This document shows positions 1 through 5,881 of a stretch of 16,815 nt of DNA, in pieces. Every line of letters starts with the position of its first letter. The first letter of the stretch is position 1. Both the position numbers and the translations under genes were made by a program. Below the pieces are notes generated by a model. That model saw nothing but the letters and a program-made list of their open reading frames with translations. It ran no database searches and was not told where the DNA came from. Source of the stretch: Cellvibrio sp. UBA7661 (GTDB taxonomy: Bacteria; Pseudomonadota; Gammaproteobacteria; Pseudomonadales; Cellvibrionaceae); NCBI GenBank assembly GCA_002483365.1, contig DLHT01000009.1, positions 1 through 16,815 on the forward strand, given 5' to 3'.

Positions 1-1438
1 GTCCGATATTCGCGGAGGGGATCATTTTAATAGCTTGCTCTATATCTCTATCTCTTTTTTCTATTTCTTCTATCGCGCTTGACTTTAAAAATGAATCCAT
101 TGAACCATCAATATTTTTTCTGTCAGTCATTGCATCAATAAAATGTTGGCGTATTCTATCTTTTTCGGAATTTTTTAAATCCTCGATATACGATTCAATC
201 GTATCTCTACTTTTCTCATACTTTTTCGAAAAATTTCCTTGCTTTAAAAATTTATCCATTTTGCTCGGAGCAATATTATATTCCTCTAACATTCTATTTT
301 TTATTAAATTTTGATCAGAAAAATCCGACTGTAAGCCTAACTTTTTAATTATTTTTTTTGCATCTAGCAAATGATCAAGCTCCGCGTTAGCTCTTATAAA
401 CGCATCACTTTTTTTCATTTTTGCATATTTACTTCGCATATCATTAAAATTCGCATAGTTTAAAGATTCTTGAATTTTTTCTCGATCAGACCTTGCTGAT
501 TCAAACATGTTATTTGCATCTTCGACTGACTCCTTATCTATTTTCACTTCAAGAGCTTTGCTAGCTGCGGTTAAAAAATCAGATGTTTTGTACATCATGA
601 ATAAATCTATTAGTGCGTTACTTTTTATTTCTTCGGCCAACTCTGTTCTCGGGCCTATTATCTTTTCCCCGCTTGATTGTTCTATTTGCCACCAATCTTC
701 TTTTGAATCATCAGTGATAAATATTACGGACTTTATTGTTTCCTTGCATACGTAATCCAGCATCTGCCTCCAGATTATAAGATCACCAAATTGACGTTCG
801 TATCTTAGACCTGCGTGCATAAACTCTGAATCATCACCTTGTTTCTTTGAAGAATCTTTATAGCCCGGAGGAATTTTTTTAGAATATCGCCCCACCCCTT
901 CGTTATAAATGTCATCAAGCCATTTCTGGCCTTCAGGCTTATCCCCCACCTTTCCATCAAAAAATAGATCAAGCCGATTTCTTATCGAATCGACACCGTT
1001 TACATTTAATTGCCTTCGATTCAGTTTATCTACATTTTTTTGATATTGATCAATTAACTTTTTTATTTCTGTTTTAAGGGTGACCGTACTCTCCGCCAGA
1101 GCTGGAATTCTTTTTTCCAATTCTAGCTGAGTAAAATCTTTTGAGAAAACAGACTCTATTTTGTTTATGTTATTTTTTATTTTTTCAAATACATTTTTTT
1201 CTTCTTTAATTACATCAATTCTTCTCCTCTGATACTCAAGAGCAACATGATATGGAATCCATATCCTATCTTGAATTTTTTCAACAACTGAAAAAAAGTC
1301 ATCTCTAGTTTTCTCCGCATATCCATATAGATTAAGCAGTGTATTTGTATCGAAAATAAATAAAGTGTTTTCGCTATTCCATGCAAGATCCAATTCTTTA
1401 TCAGTAGGATTATAAAATCCCTTCATTATATTTTTCAT
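1..1438 (-). CDS. PIN-like domain protein (PIN_8 type), putative RNase, 3' end cut by window
   Basis: An uninterrupted reading frame runs from an ATG at 1438 to base 1, giving 479 residues with the C-terminus missing. AAAAAGG at 1446-1452, seven bases upstream, serves as ribosome binding site. The N-terminal 250 residues fit the PIN-like family PF18476: a first strand FIFDTNTLLNLY with Asp30 and Asn32, then IPYHVALEYQRRR with Glu68, a GDLIIWRQML motif with Asp219, and VIFITDDSKEDWW with Asp243/Asp244. These acidic residues are the metal-binding set of PIN nucleases. The rest (about 260-479) is charged, mostly helical and unrecognised. Codons are strongly AT-rich (AAA, ATA, TTT), unlike the phage genes to the right, which points to separate acquisition. 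Proteins of this family occur in defence islands and mobile elements, but the target is unknown. An RNase acting in phage defence or as a toxin is inference. No obvious antitoxin lies upstream. Confidence 0.8.
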   Translation of the reverse strand, partial: MKNIMKGFYNPTDKELDLAWNSENTLFIFDTNTLLNLYGYAEKTRDDFFSVVEKIQDRIWIPYHVALEYQRRRIDVIKEEKNVFEKIKNNINKIESVFSKDFTQLELEKRIPALAESTVTLKTEIKKLIDQYQKNVDKLNRRQLNVNGVDSIRNRLDLFFDGKVGDKPEGQKWLDDIYNEGVGRYSKKIPPGYKDSSKKQGDDSEFMHAGLRYERQFGDLIIWRQMLDYVCKETIKSVIFITDDSKEDWWQIEQSSGEKIIGPRTELAEEIKSNALIDLFMMYKTSDFLTAASKALEVKIDKESVEDANNMFESARSDREKIQESLNYANFNDMRSKYAKMKKSDAFIRANAELDHLLDAKKIIKKLGLQSDFSDQNLIKNRMLEEYNIAPSKMDKFLKQGNFSKKYEKSRDTIESYIEDLKNSEKDRIRQHFIDAMTDRKNIDGSMDSFLKSSAIEEIEKRDRDIEQAIKMIPSANIG

Positions 1439-1479
1439 TAATTAACCTTTTTAATTTATAAACAAATTGTCAATTAAAA

Positions 1480-1875
1480 TCACCAAGTCTTTTTCTTTCT
1501 GCCGTTCATACATTCATTGACGTCATTATCAATAACGCCATTGGATTTTATGCATTCTTTTAGGGGGATTGTTTGCCGTGGATTGGCATCTATTTTTTGG
1601 CAGTGAATTCTTTCGCGTGTTCTTTGCTCAGAATTACTCACCATTGGTTTTCCACCAATTTGCATTCCGCTAGTTATGTGATCCGCTTTTTTGGCATTCA
1701 AAATCCTAATGTGATCATTTGCTGATAACGACATATCAGGATCATCAGGGGAAATTATCGGAGGGATAGCATCATTATTTACTTTTGATTTTTCTTTTTC
1801 GTCTTCCGCTAAACAGACGCTGGCTAACACTGCCGCTATTACTAGGGTAATTAATTCCATTCTGTTTATTTTCAT
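1480..1875 (-). CDS. Small secreted or periplasmic protein, unknown function
   Basis: This 131-residue protein is not recognised. It starts with a typical signal peptide: basic MKINR, a hydrophobic stretch of about 17 residues (LITLVIAAVLASV), then a probable cleavage near CLA-ED. The start at 1875 is preferred over an in-frame ATG at 1890 because GGAGG lies five bases before it. The mature part is hydrophilic with proline-rich PPIISPDDPD, and its C-terminal third has three cysteines (HCQK, KECIK, NECMN), so a disulfide is possible. The lysine-rich tail ends in KKKTW. It lies 41 bp upstream of the PIN-like gene and downstream of the repressor, all on the minus strand, so the three may be co-transcribed. 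An envelope role such as superinfection exclusion is a guess from location. Confidence 0.7.
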   Translation of the reverse strand: MKINRMELITLVIAAVLASVCLAEDEKEKSKVNNDAIPPIISPDDPDMSLSANDHIRILNAKKADHITSGMQIGGKPMVSNSEQRTRERIHCQKIDANPRQTIPLKECIKSNGVIDNDVNECMNGRKKKTW

Positions 1876-1915
1876 TTTCCCCTCCGCCATCTCTTGGCAA
1901 CCTTGCTTGCTAGTA

Positions 1916-2191
1916 TCAAGCCTTCCGTTGTGTTCCTAATTCACTCTGCGCCGCTTTAGTCATTGGGCTAATTTGCCCTGCCTCTGGCAATTCCTCACCA
2001 TAAGCCAACCAATATGCATAGTCTTTAAATGCTAAGCCGGTAGCTTTTATCTCTTCACTTTTGATCGTGCCACGACCGTTCATTAAGTTATGCCAGCGCG
2101 AATACGTCATTCCCGTCCGAGCGGCCAACTCTTCTCTGTTTAACCCTTCAGTTTCGCAGATTTCTTTTACTCGCTTGATTACGTCTTCCAT
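1916..2191 (-). CDS. XRE/Cro-type HTH repressor of the prophage
   Basis: The 91-residue protein carries a single helix-turn-helix at about residues 14-40 (GLNREELAARTGMTYSRW followed by NLMNGRG). The segment AYWLAYGEELPEAGQISP at about 58-75 is of a kind seen in many short proteobacterial prophage regulators. It is transcribed leftward and faces the rightward phage genes, the classic layout of a lysogeny repressor. The intergenic region between them carries repeated half-sites, its likely operator. The only in-frame start is ATG 2191, and the purine-rich GAGAG directly abuts it, so translation is probably weak or starts on a leaderless message. Product and DNA-binding role are well supported; control of lysogeny is inferred from position. 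Confidence 0.85.
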   Translation of the reverse strand: MEDVIKRVKEICETEGLNREELAARTGMTYSRWHNLMNGRGTIKSEEIKATGLAFKDYAYWLAYGEELPEAGQISPMTKAAQSELGTQRKA

Positions 2192-2202
2192 CTCTCAATT
2201 CA

Positions 2203-2301
2203 CATATGTATTTTTTTACATGCAAAATATTGCACAAGCAGAAAATATATGCTTGAATGCAAATGTATTTTATTGCATGTATTTTATTACATGCACTTTT
2301 A
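2203..2301. promoter_or_regulatory. Operator array of 14-bp iterated half-sites between divergent regulators
   Basis: The AT-rich gap between the leftward repressor and the rightward HTH_17 gene contains repeated TRCATGYA-like octamers set 14 bp apart. Three lie at 2260 (CAAATGTA), 2274 (TGCATGTA) and 2288 (TACATGCA), with TTTTAT as the spacer between them. The last two form a perfect inverted repeat, 8 bp arms and 6 bp spacer, at 2274-2295. A second, imperfect copy of the same 8-6-8 design lies at 2203-2224 (CATATGTA, TTTTTT, TACATGCA). TGCAA-AATA-TTGCA at 2221-2234 overlaps it. The even spacing suggests cooperative binding of repressor dimers over both promoters. Exact promoter boxes cannot be chosen in this AT-rich sequence. 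Confidence 0.65.
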
Positions 2302-2357
2302 AGCGGCGCATTGCGCCTAGAACAGGTGAGTTTAATAAATAAAGTGGAACAAAGCGA

Positions 2358-2570
2358 ATGACTGCGGAATTTGAAGAGTTAAGTAACACCTCGTTAGCTG
2401 GTGCCCCGCCCTTACTCCCTTGGGCAAAGTTCGCCGATTGGATTCAAATCGAGCCCGGTATTGTTCGTGGTTGGATGGATCGCGGTTACTTACCTACTTT
2501 CCGCATCGGCAAACACGTCATGGTGAATGTCGAATTACTCCGCAAACAATTGCTGGAAAAAGAGGGCTGA
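2358..2570 (+). CDS. Small HTH_17/AlpA-like DNA-binding protein (phage regulator or excisionase)
   Basis: The 70-residue product has a MerR/excisionase-like winged fold signature at about residues 20-65: LPWAKFADWIQIEPGIVRGW, then a YLPTFRIGKHVMVNVELLRKQL segment in which G-Y-L-P-T and the basic RIGKH resemble the wing and recognition region of AlpA/HTH_17 proteins. It is the first rightward gene after the operator array and is probably an early regulator, acting against the leftward repressor or as recombination directionality factor for the integrase. No good Shine-Dalgarno is visible before ATG 2358. The next gene starts four bases after its stop, so the two are likely co-transcribed. Confidence 0.7.
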   Translation: MTAEFEELSNTSLAGAPPLLPWAKFADWIQIEPGIVRGWMDRGYLPTFRIGKHVMVNVELLRKQLLEKEG

Positions 2571-2574
2571 TCAC

Positions 2575-2874
2575 ATGATCCAGTGTGACTTTTTCGGCAA
2601 GCACATTGAATTGGTAATTAAAGCAGCCCGTACTGCCCGCCAATCCCTCCGTCGCGTTCGCACTGTATGCCCCTTTCAGCTTGATCTATTCATCAAGCGC
2701 ATTCCCGTTGGCCTGTCTGCCCTAGCCCGCTTAAAAACTGGCACGCGTTTAAAAGTTGCCACTACCGGTTTACGTGTTGCATTCAAGTTCATCAAAAACG
2801 GTTTTTACATTTTTTCATTTAACAGTCAGTTGTTTTCGTTATCGGCCACAGATGCCGCTCTACTGGAGTTCTGA
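2575..2874 (+). CDS. Hypothetical basic phage protein
   Basis: This 99-residue protein is not recognised. ATG 2575 is chosen over an upstream in-frame start at 2527 because GAGGG lies in front of it and because it then begins just after the preceding stop instead of overlapping. The middle is rich in Arg and Lys (ARTARQSLRRVRTV, LARLKTGTRLKVATTGLRV), which suggests nucleic-acid contact, and the C-terminal third is hydrophobic and aromatic. Position in the early block next to the ssDNA-binding gene suggests a role in replication or its control. Confidence 0.6.
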   Translation: MIQCDFFGKHIELVIKAARTARQSLRRVRTVCPFQLDLFIKRIPVGLSALARLKTGTRLKVATTGLRVAFKFIKNGFYIFSFNSQLFSLSATDAALLEF

Positions 2875-2876
2875 AA

Positions 2877-3260
2877 ATGAATGATTTTTTCGACATCAAA
2901 CAAAAGCAATTAAGCCTTCAAATCGAATCGCTGATTTTTGCCTGTTTGCAATGTAGCTTTGCAATCGGTTCGTCATTAATTGCTTGCACCACAACGCACT
3001 TTGATTCCCGCACCGGCCTGATTGCTATTTCAGTAATCCCACACGGTGCAAACCACGATTTATTTGATGGCCGCATCAGTTTTGTTGTCACCTGTGATGC
3101 GCAATCACTCGAAAAACTATCGGCACTCAACACCTACTTGCTCGATGTTCTGAACAACGGCTACAGCAAATTCAACGGCCTCCCTGATCAACCCAAAACA
3201 CTCTCGCCGTCCGCGCAGACTTACCAAAGTCACGCGCACACGCGCCGAGTTAGCTTGTGA
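2877..3260 (+). CDS. Hypothetical phage protein
   Basis: The 127-residue product is not recognised. Its ATG follows the previous stop by two bases and has CTGGAG as ribosome binding site. The N-terminal half has a hydrophobic segment with cysteines (LIFACLQCSFAIGSSLIAC) but no clean signal peptide or membrane anchor, and a compact domain appears to run to about residue 95. The last 30 residues are polar and low in order (Ser, Gln, Thr, His). Genes of this size and place are common but unnamed in inovirus early modules. Confidence 0.6.
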   Translation: MNDFFDIKQKQLSLQIESLIFACLQCSFAIGSSLIACTTTHFDSRTGLIAISVIPHGANHDLFDGRISFVVTCDAQSLEKLSALNTYLLDVLNNGYSKFNGLPDQPKTLSPSAQTYQSHAHTRRVSL

Positions 3261-3270
3261 AGGGAGCCTG

Positions 3271-3315
3271 TGACCGCGCACAAGCGTTATCTCGGTCATA
3301 GGGCTTTAGCCCTAT
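3271..3315. repeat. Inverted repeats in leader of the ssDNA-binding gene
   Basis: The gap of 135 bp between the preceding gene and the candidate ssDNA-binding gene contains ATAGGGCT-TT-AGCCCTAT at 3298-3315, a compact palindrome. A wider pair lies just upstream: TGACCG at 3271-3276 and CGGTCA at 3293-3298. No T-tract follows, so a simple terminator is unlikely. RNA folding for translational control or message processing is possible, since filamentous phages regulate translation of early genes through leader structure, but this is inference. Confidence 0.4.
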
Positions 3316-3395
3316 AGATGACTGAAGCGATGATCTCCGACTTTTTAACCCGCTCGACCAACCATTAAATGTTTTATTAATCAAAGGTAATCACT

Positions 3396-3719
3396 ATGCA
3401 ATTCGAATATCCAACCACCGTACTCGGTGTGACAAGAATGCTAGTCGAAGGCAAACCTTACTGTTTTGTTTTCGTCGGCGCTCAACCCGAACCAGATCGT
3501 GAAAAAGACTGCCACGGTTTTAGCATCCGCAAAATTCCCGCTGACCCAGCGGTGTTCGACCAACTCAGCGACGTTCGCTACGGCCAACCAGCACAAAAAA
3601 CCTTGTTCATGATTTTAAAACAAGCATCAGGTGGCAAAAGCCAACCTCATGTAATTGGCGTGGTGCCGCAAAAAATGCTGAACCAAACCGGCTCACCAGC
3701 AAATAAACCAGCTGTTTAA
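3396..3719 (+). CDS. Candidate single-stranded DNA-binding protein (pV-like)
   Basis: The 107-residue product starts at ATG 3396 with AAAGGT about eight bases ahead. It is a small, beta-rich protein (TTVLGVTRMLVEGKPYCFVFVG near the start, then HGFSIRKIPADPAVFDQL) ending in a disordered polar tail (LNQTGSPANKPAV). Size, beta content and the place just before the coat genes match the ssDNA-binding protein of inoviruses, which coats the plus strand before packaging. There is no motif that proves the assignment, so it rests on synteny. It is set off from upstream genes by a structured leader. Confidence 0.5.
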   Translation: MQFEYPTTVLGVTRMLVEGKPYCFVFVGAQPEPDREKDCHGFSIRKIPADPAVFDQLSDVRYGQPAQKTLFMILKQASGGKSQPHVIGVVPQKMLNQTGSPANKPAV

Positions 3720-3737
3720 TTTTTCGGTTTTTTGAAG

Positions 3738-3962
3738 ATGCTCGAATGCACCGGACAAATCAGCACTAACGCCCAAGGGCAACCAATTTGCTCCGGTGAA
3801 TGGGTCTCTACCAATTTTCAAGCATTGCTTGAATCCATTTTCGCAACGCCACCCGAAGTGGAAATTCAAGCGGCGTTCATGGCTGGTTTTGCTACGCCCA
3901 TGATCGCCTATCTCACCGCGTGGGCATTCCAAACGGTGATTAATTTTGTCAAGCGTGGCTAA
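3738..3962 (+). CDS. Small single-pass membrane protein, probable minor coat protein
   Basis: The product has 74 residues from ATG 3738; a TTG two codons upstream is possible but not preferred. An N-terminal polar part contains two cysteines framing GQISTNAQGQPI, then a Trp-centred stretch, then a membrane span at about residues 47-67 (AAFMAGFATPMIAYLTAWAF), and a basic end VKRG. Similar small proteins lie directly before the major coat gene in many Pseudomonas- and Xanthomonas-type inoviruses. Virion or assembly role is inferred from this order. The ribosome binding site is weak (GAAG next to the ATG). Confidence 0.6.
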   Translation: MLECTGQISTNAQGQPICSGEWVSTNFQALLESIFATPPEVEIQAAFMAGFATPMIAYLTAWAFQTVINFVKRG

Positions 3963-3980
3963 CTCAATGAGGTGTTATCA

Positions 3981-4115
3981 ATGGACTTTTCAGCCATTAC
4001 ATCAGCAATCGATGCAACCACAATTGTTGCCGCCATCTCTGCAATTGCAGCAGTAAAAATTCTGCCGGGCGTTGCAAAGTGGGGTTACAACAAAGTCATC
4101 GGCTGGTTCCGTTAA
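3981..4115 (+). CDS. Major coat protein (pVIII-like), 44 residues, no leader peptide
   Basis: This short gene has GAGGTG as ribosome binding site and encodes 44 residues beginning MDFSAITSAIDATT. The layout is that of a filamentous phage coat subunit: a short acidic N-terminus (Asp2, Asp11), a hydrophobic helix of Ala, Ile and Val at about 12-30, and a basic, aromatic C-terminus (KWGYNKVIGWFR) that would contact the DNA. No signal sequence precedes the acidic part, as in the Pf3 coat protein, which is also 44 residues and is made without a leader. A strong terminator follows 12 bp downstream, as behind gene VIII in other inoviruses. Confidence is high from size, composition and place. Confidence 0.85.
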   Translation: MDFSAITSAIDATTIVAAISAIAAVKILPGVAKWGYNKVIGWFR

Positions 4116-4124
4116 CAGCAAAAC

Positions 4125-4147
4125 AAGCCCCCGAAAGGGGGTTTTTT
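4125..4147 (+). terminator. Rho-independent terminator after the major coat gene
   Basis: CCCCC at 4128-4132 pairs with GGGGG at 4137-4141 around a GAAA tetraloop, followed by six T residues (4142-4147). A few A-U and G-U pairs can extend the stem. It would give abundant coat message and limit readthrough into the adhesin and assembly genes. Confidence 0.9.
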
Positions 4148-4163
4148 CATTGAGGTGCACACA

Positions 4164-4244
4164 ATGCTCATTCTCGCTTTTTCATTCTTGATCGGACTAG
4201 TTACTTCCTTCGCGTGCATACAAGGTTTTTCCACTTCTCAATAG
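4164..4244 (+). CDS. Tiny hydrophobic protein, candidate pVII/pIX-like minor coat
   Basis: A 26-residue frame starts at ATG 4164 behind a good TGAGGTG site. It is almost entirely a membrane helix (LILAFSFLIGLVTSFACI) with a short polar end GFSTSQ. Its stop TAG at 4242-4244 runs into the AGGTG ribosome binding site of the pIII-like gene, so translation may be coupled. Filamentous phages encode two peptides of about 30 residues for the virion tip at this place in the order, which makes the call plausible; the sequence alone cannot prove it. Confidence 0.6.
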   Translation: MLILAFSFLIGLVTSFACIQGFSTSQ

Positions 4245-4255
4245 GTGTGCATCCC

Positions 4256-5563
4256 ATGCGTTATTTATATTTACTATTTTTTTTAGTTTTCAGTTTGCAT
4301 AGTTATGTTGTCTTTGCTCAAGCTGTTCCAAACTGTTCAAATCCGTATAACATCGGTTGTCTCGATGCTCAATCACTAGGCCCCAATGCTTCATGGTGCC
4401 AAGCTCAAGGACCTGATAAATTTTTGCTTGATAAAGGCCAGTTGGGTTGTCCTGCCAATCACAAATATTACGCCTGTGTAGTAATGTCTAACTGTTCATG
4501 CCCTCAGGGGCAGAAGTTTAATGTTACTGAAGTACTTGGCGTTAAGAAGGGCGAATGTATTCCTGATGAGCCTACCGCTCCTGAAGATTGTCCCGATGGT
4601 CAAGCAAAAGTTCTTGATCCAGTTACCGGTCAAATGGTGTGTCCAGGCTCTGAAAGCTCATCATCTTCTGTATCTTCTAATTGCCCCTCTGGTTATCCAC
4701 CGGTTAACGGTCAGTGTCCCGTATGTGTTAATGGCCAGAATCCGGATGGTACTTGTAGCGATTCTTCTACCGCCTCAAGTACACCCAGTAGCACACCCAC
4801 AAGCACGCCAACCAGTACACCCACAAGCACACCAACATCTGCGCCTTCTTCAACGCCATCCGGTGGCGGTGATGATGGTGATGATGGAAATAATTCCGGC
4901 GGTGGAGGAGGCGGTGGTGATGGCGATGGAAACAATTCTGGTGGCGGTAGTGGATCTTCTTCCGGTTCCAATTCCAGTTGGACACCTCATGCGGGATATG
5001 GCAACTGGATCCCCGTAAGTGAAGATTCGCCATGCCCTAATAAATATAAAGATTTATCGGGGCAATGGTGGTGTTCTGGTGGTGCGTCTGGCTCTGCTGG
5101 ATCAGCCTCTTCCAGTAATAACTCCAAATCGTCCGGTTCAGCTAATTCCAATTCATCAGGTTCCAGTACTAGCTCATCATGCCCTGCAAAACCCGAGTGC
5201 GATCAAGAAACAAAAGAGTGCAAAAAATTATTGCAAGAGTTCTACAGCATTTGTCCATCAAGCCCATTGGACAATGGCTTTTTTGATGTTCCCGAAGAAA
5301 CCACCGGCGAGGGTAAACCATTAAATTTTGAAAACTCGTTATCTGACTTTAAAACCGAATTGGGTAAATCAAAAAACGTAGAAGCATTACAAACATTTTT
5401 TACTTTCACAGGCTCGGGGTCGTGCCCTGTATGGCAAGTGTCTGTTATGACCTTTCAGGTTGTCATCGATCAGCAGTGTTCACCGGATATTCCTTGGCCG
5501 TTGATTCGAGGTGTGATTATTGCTGTTTCCATTTTGCTAGCTGCGCGTATAGCGCTTCATTAA
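4256..5563 (+). CDS. Adsorption protein pIII-like (TspB-like adhesin)
   Basis: The 435-residue protein starts at ATG 4256, eight bases after AGGTG; an in-frame GTG at 4214 would put 14 odd residues before the signal peptide. It has a signal peptide (RYLYLLFFLVF to AQA), a cysteine-rich N-terminal domain to about residue 170, Ser/Thr/Pro repeats (about 170-200), a Gly/Asp/Asn-rich linker (about 202-240), Ser-rich linkers, a second cysteine-containing domain (about 305-410) and a C-terminal membrane anchor (WPLIRGVIIAVSILL). This N-domain, glycine linker, C-domain and anchor plan is that of pIII, which binds the pilus and host receptor and closes the virion end. The C-terminal part resembles TspB-family proteins of Neisseria and Xanthomonas phages. 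The linker repeats are described separately. Confidence 0.82.
   Translation: MRYLYLLFFLVFSLHSYVVFAQAVPNCSNPYNIGCLDAQSLGPNASWCQAQGPDKFLLDKGQLGCPANHKYYACVVMSNCSCPQGQKFNVTEVLGVKKGECIPDEPTAPEDCPDGQAKVLDPVTGQMVCPGSESSSSSVSSNCPSGYPPVNGQCPVCVNGQNPDGTCSDSSTASSTPSSTPTSTPTSTPTSTPTSAPSSTPSGGGDDGDDGNNSGGGGGGGDGDGNNSGGGSGSSSGSNSSWTPHAGYGNWIPVSEDSPCPNKYKDLSGQWWCSGGASGSAGSASSSNNSKSSGSANSNSSGSSTSSSCPAKPECDQETKECKKLLQEFYSICPSSPLDNGFFDVPEETTGEGKPLNFENSLSDFKTELGKSKNVEALQTFFTFTGSGSCPVWQVSVMTFQVVIDQQCSPDIPWPLIRGVIIAVSILLAARIALH
4781..4861 (+). repeat. 12-bp in-frame tandem repeat in the pIII linker
   Basis: Six to seven units of the form ACACCCACAAGC encode the tetrapeptide TPTS and variants (TPSS, APSS). Units begin at 4781, 4793, 4805, 4817, 4829 and 4841 and then decay. 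Because the unit is a multiple of three, slippage would change the linker length without breaking the frame. Confidence 0.8.
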
Positions 5564-5575
5564 TGGGGGCAAAAA

Positions 5576-5881
5576 ATGGAGTGGATAGAAAGCATTTTGC
5601 AATGGTTTAAGGATTTCCTGATCGGGGTTAAAGATTGGTTTATAGAGATTCTGTTGTGGATACCCCAAAAGCTATTTGATCTTTTTCTGAAAGGCATACT
5701 GGCTGCGATTGAAGCATTGCCCCTTCCCAGTTTTATCACGGATTACAGGATCACCGATTATATACATCCCGATATCATGTTTTTTCTGGTGAATTCGGGT
5801 GTTGATATTGCGTTGCCTATCGTGGGTTCTGCTTATCTGTTTTATTTTTTCCGTCGCATTTTAACCTTGGGTATCTGGTAA
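5576..5881 (+). CDS. Minor coat protein pVI-like (DUF2523 family)
   Basis: The 101-residue product has an amphipathic, Trp-rich N-terminus (EWIESILQWFKDF), a hydrophobic segment around 35-48 (LFDLFLKGILAAI) and a C-terminal membrane segment (VDIALPIVGSAYLFYFFRR). This fits DUF2523, the family of pVI homologues that sits between pIII and pI in many inoviruses and takes part in closing and releasing the virion. It starts 12 bp after the pIII-like gene. Its stop overlaps the Zot start by one base (TAATG), so the two are probably translationally coupled. Confidence 0.8.
   Translation: MEWIESILQWFKDFLIGVKDWFIEILLWIPQKLFDLFLKGILAAIEALPLPSFITDYRITDYIHPDIMFFLVNSGVDIALPIVGSAYLFYFFRRILTLGIW

Noticed and set aside
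507..755. Plus-strand reading frame of 82 residues
   Set aside because: It lies wholly inside the minus-strand PIN-like gene, has no ribosome binding site and no recognisable sequence.
2061..2342. Plus-strand frame across the repressor start and the operator array
   Set aside because: It runs through the repressor gene and the AT-rich operator repeats; the product looks like translated non-coding DNA.
4767..4980. Repeated units that might be taken for a CRISPR array
   Set aside because: The units are 12 bp without spacers and keep the coding frame of the adhesin linker.
4711..5033. Minus-strand frames with Pro-, Val- or His-rich products
   Set aside because: They are mirror translations of the low-complexity linker of the pIII-like gene.
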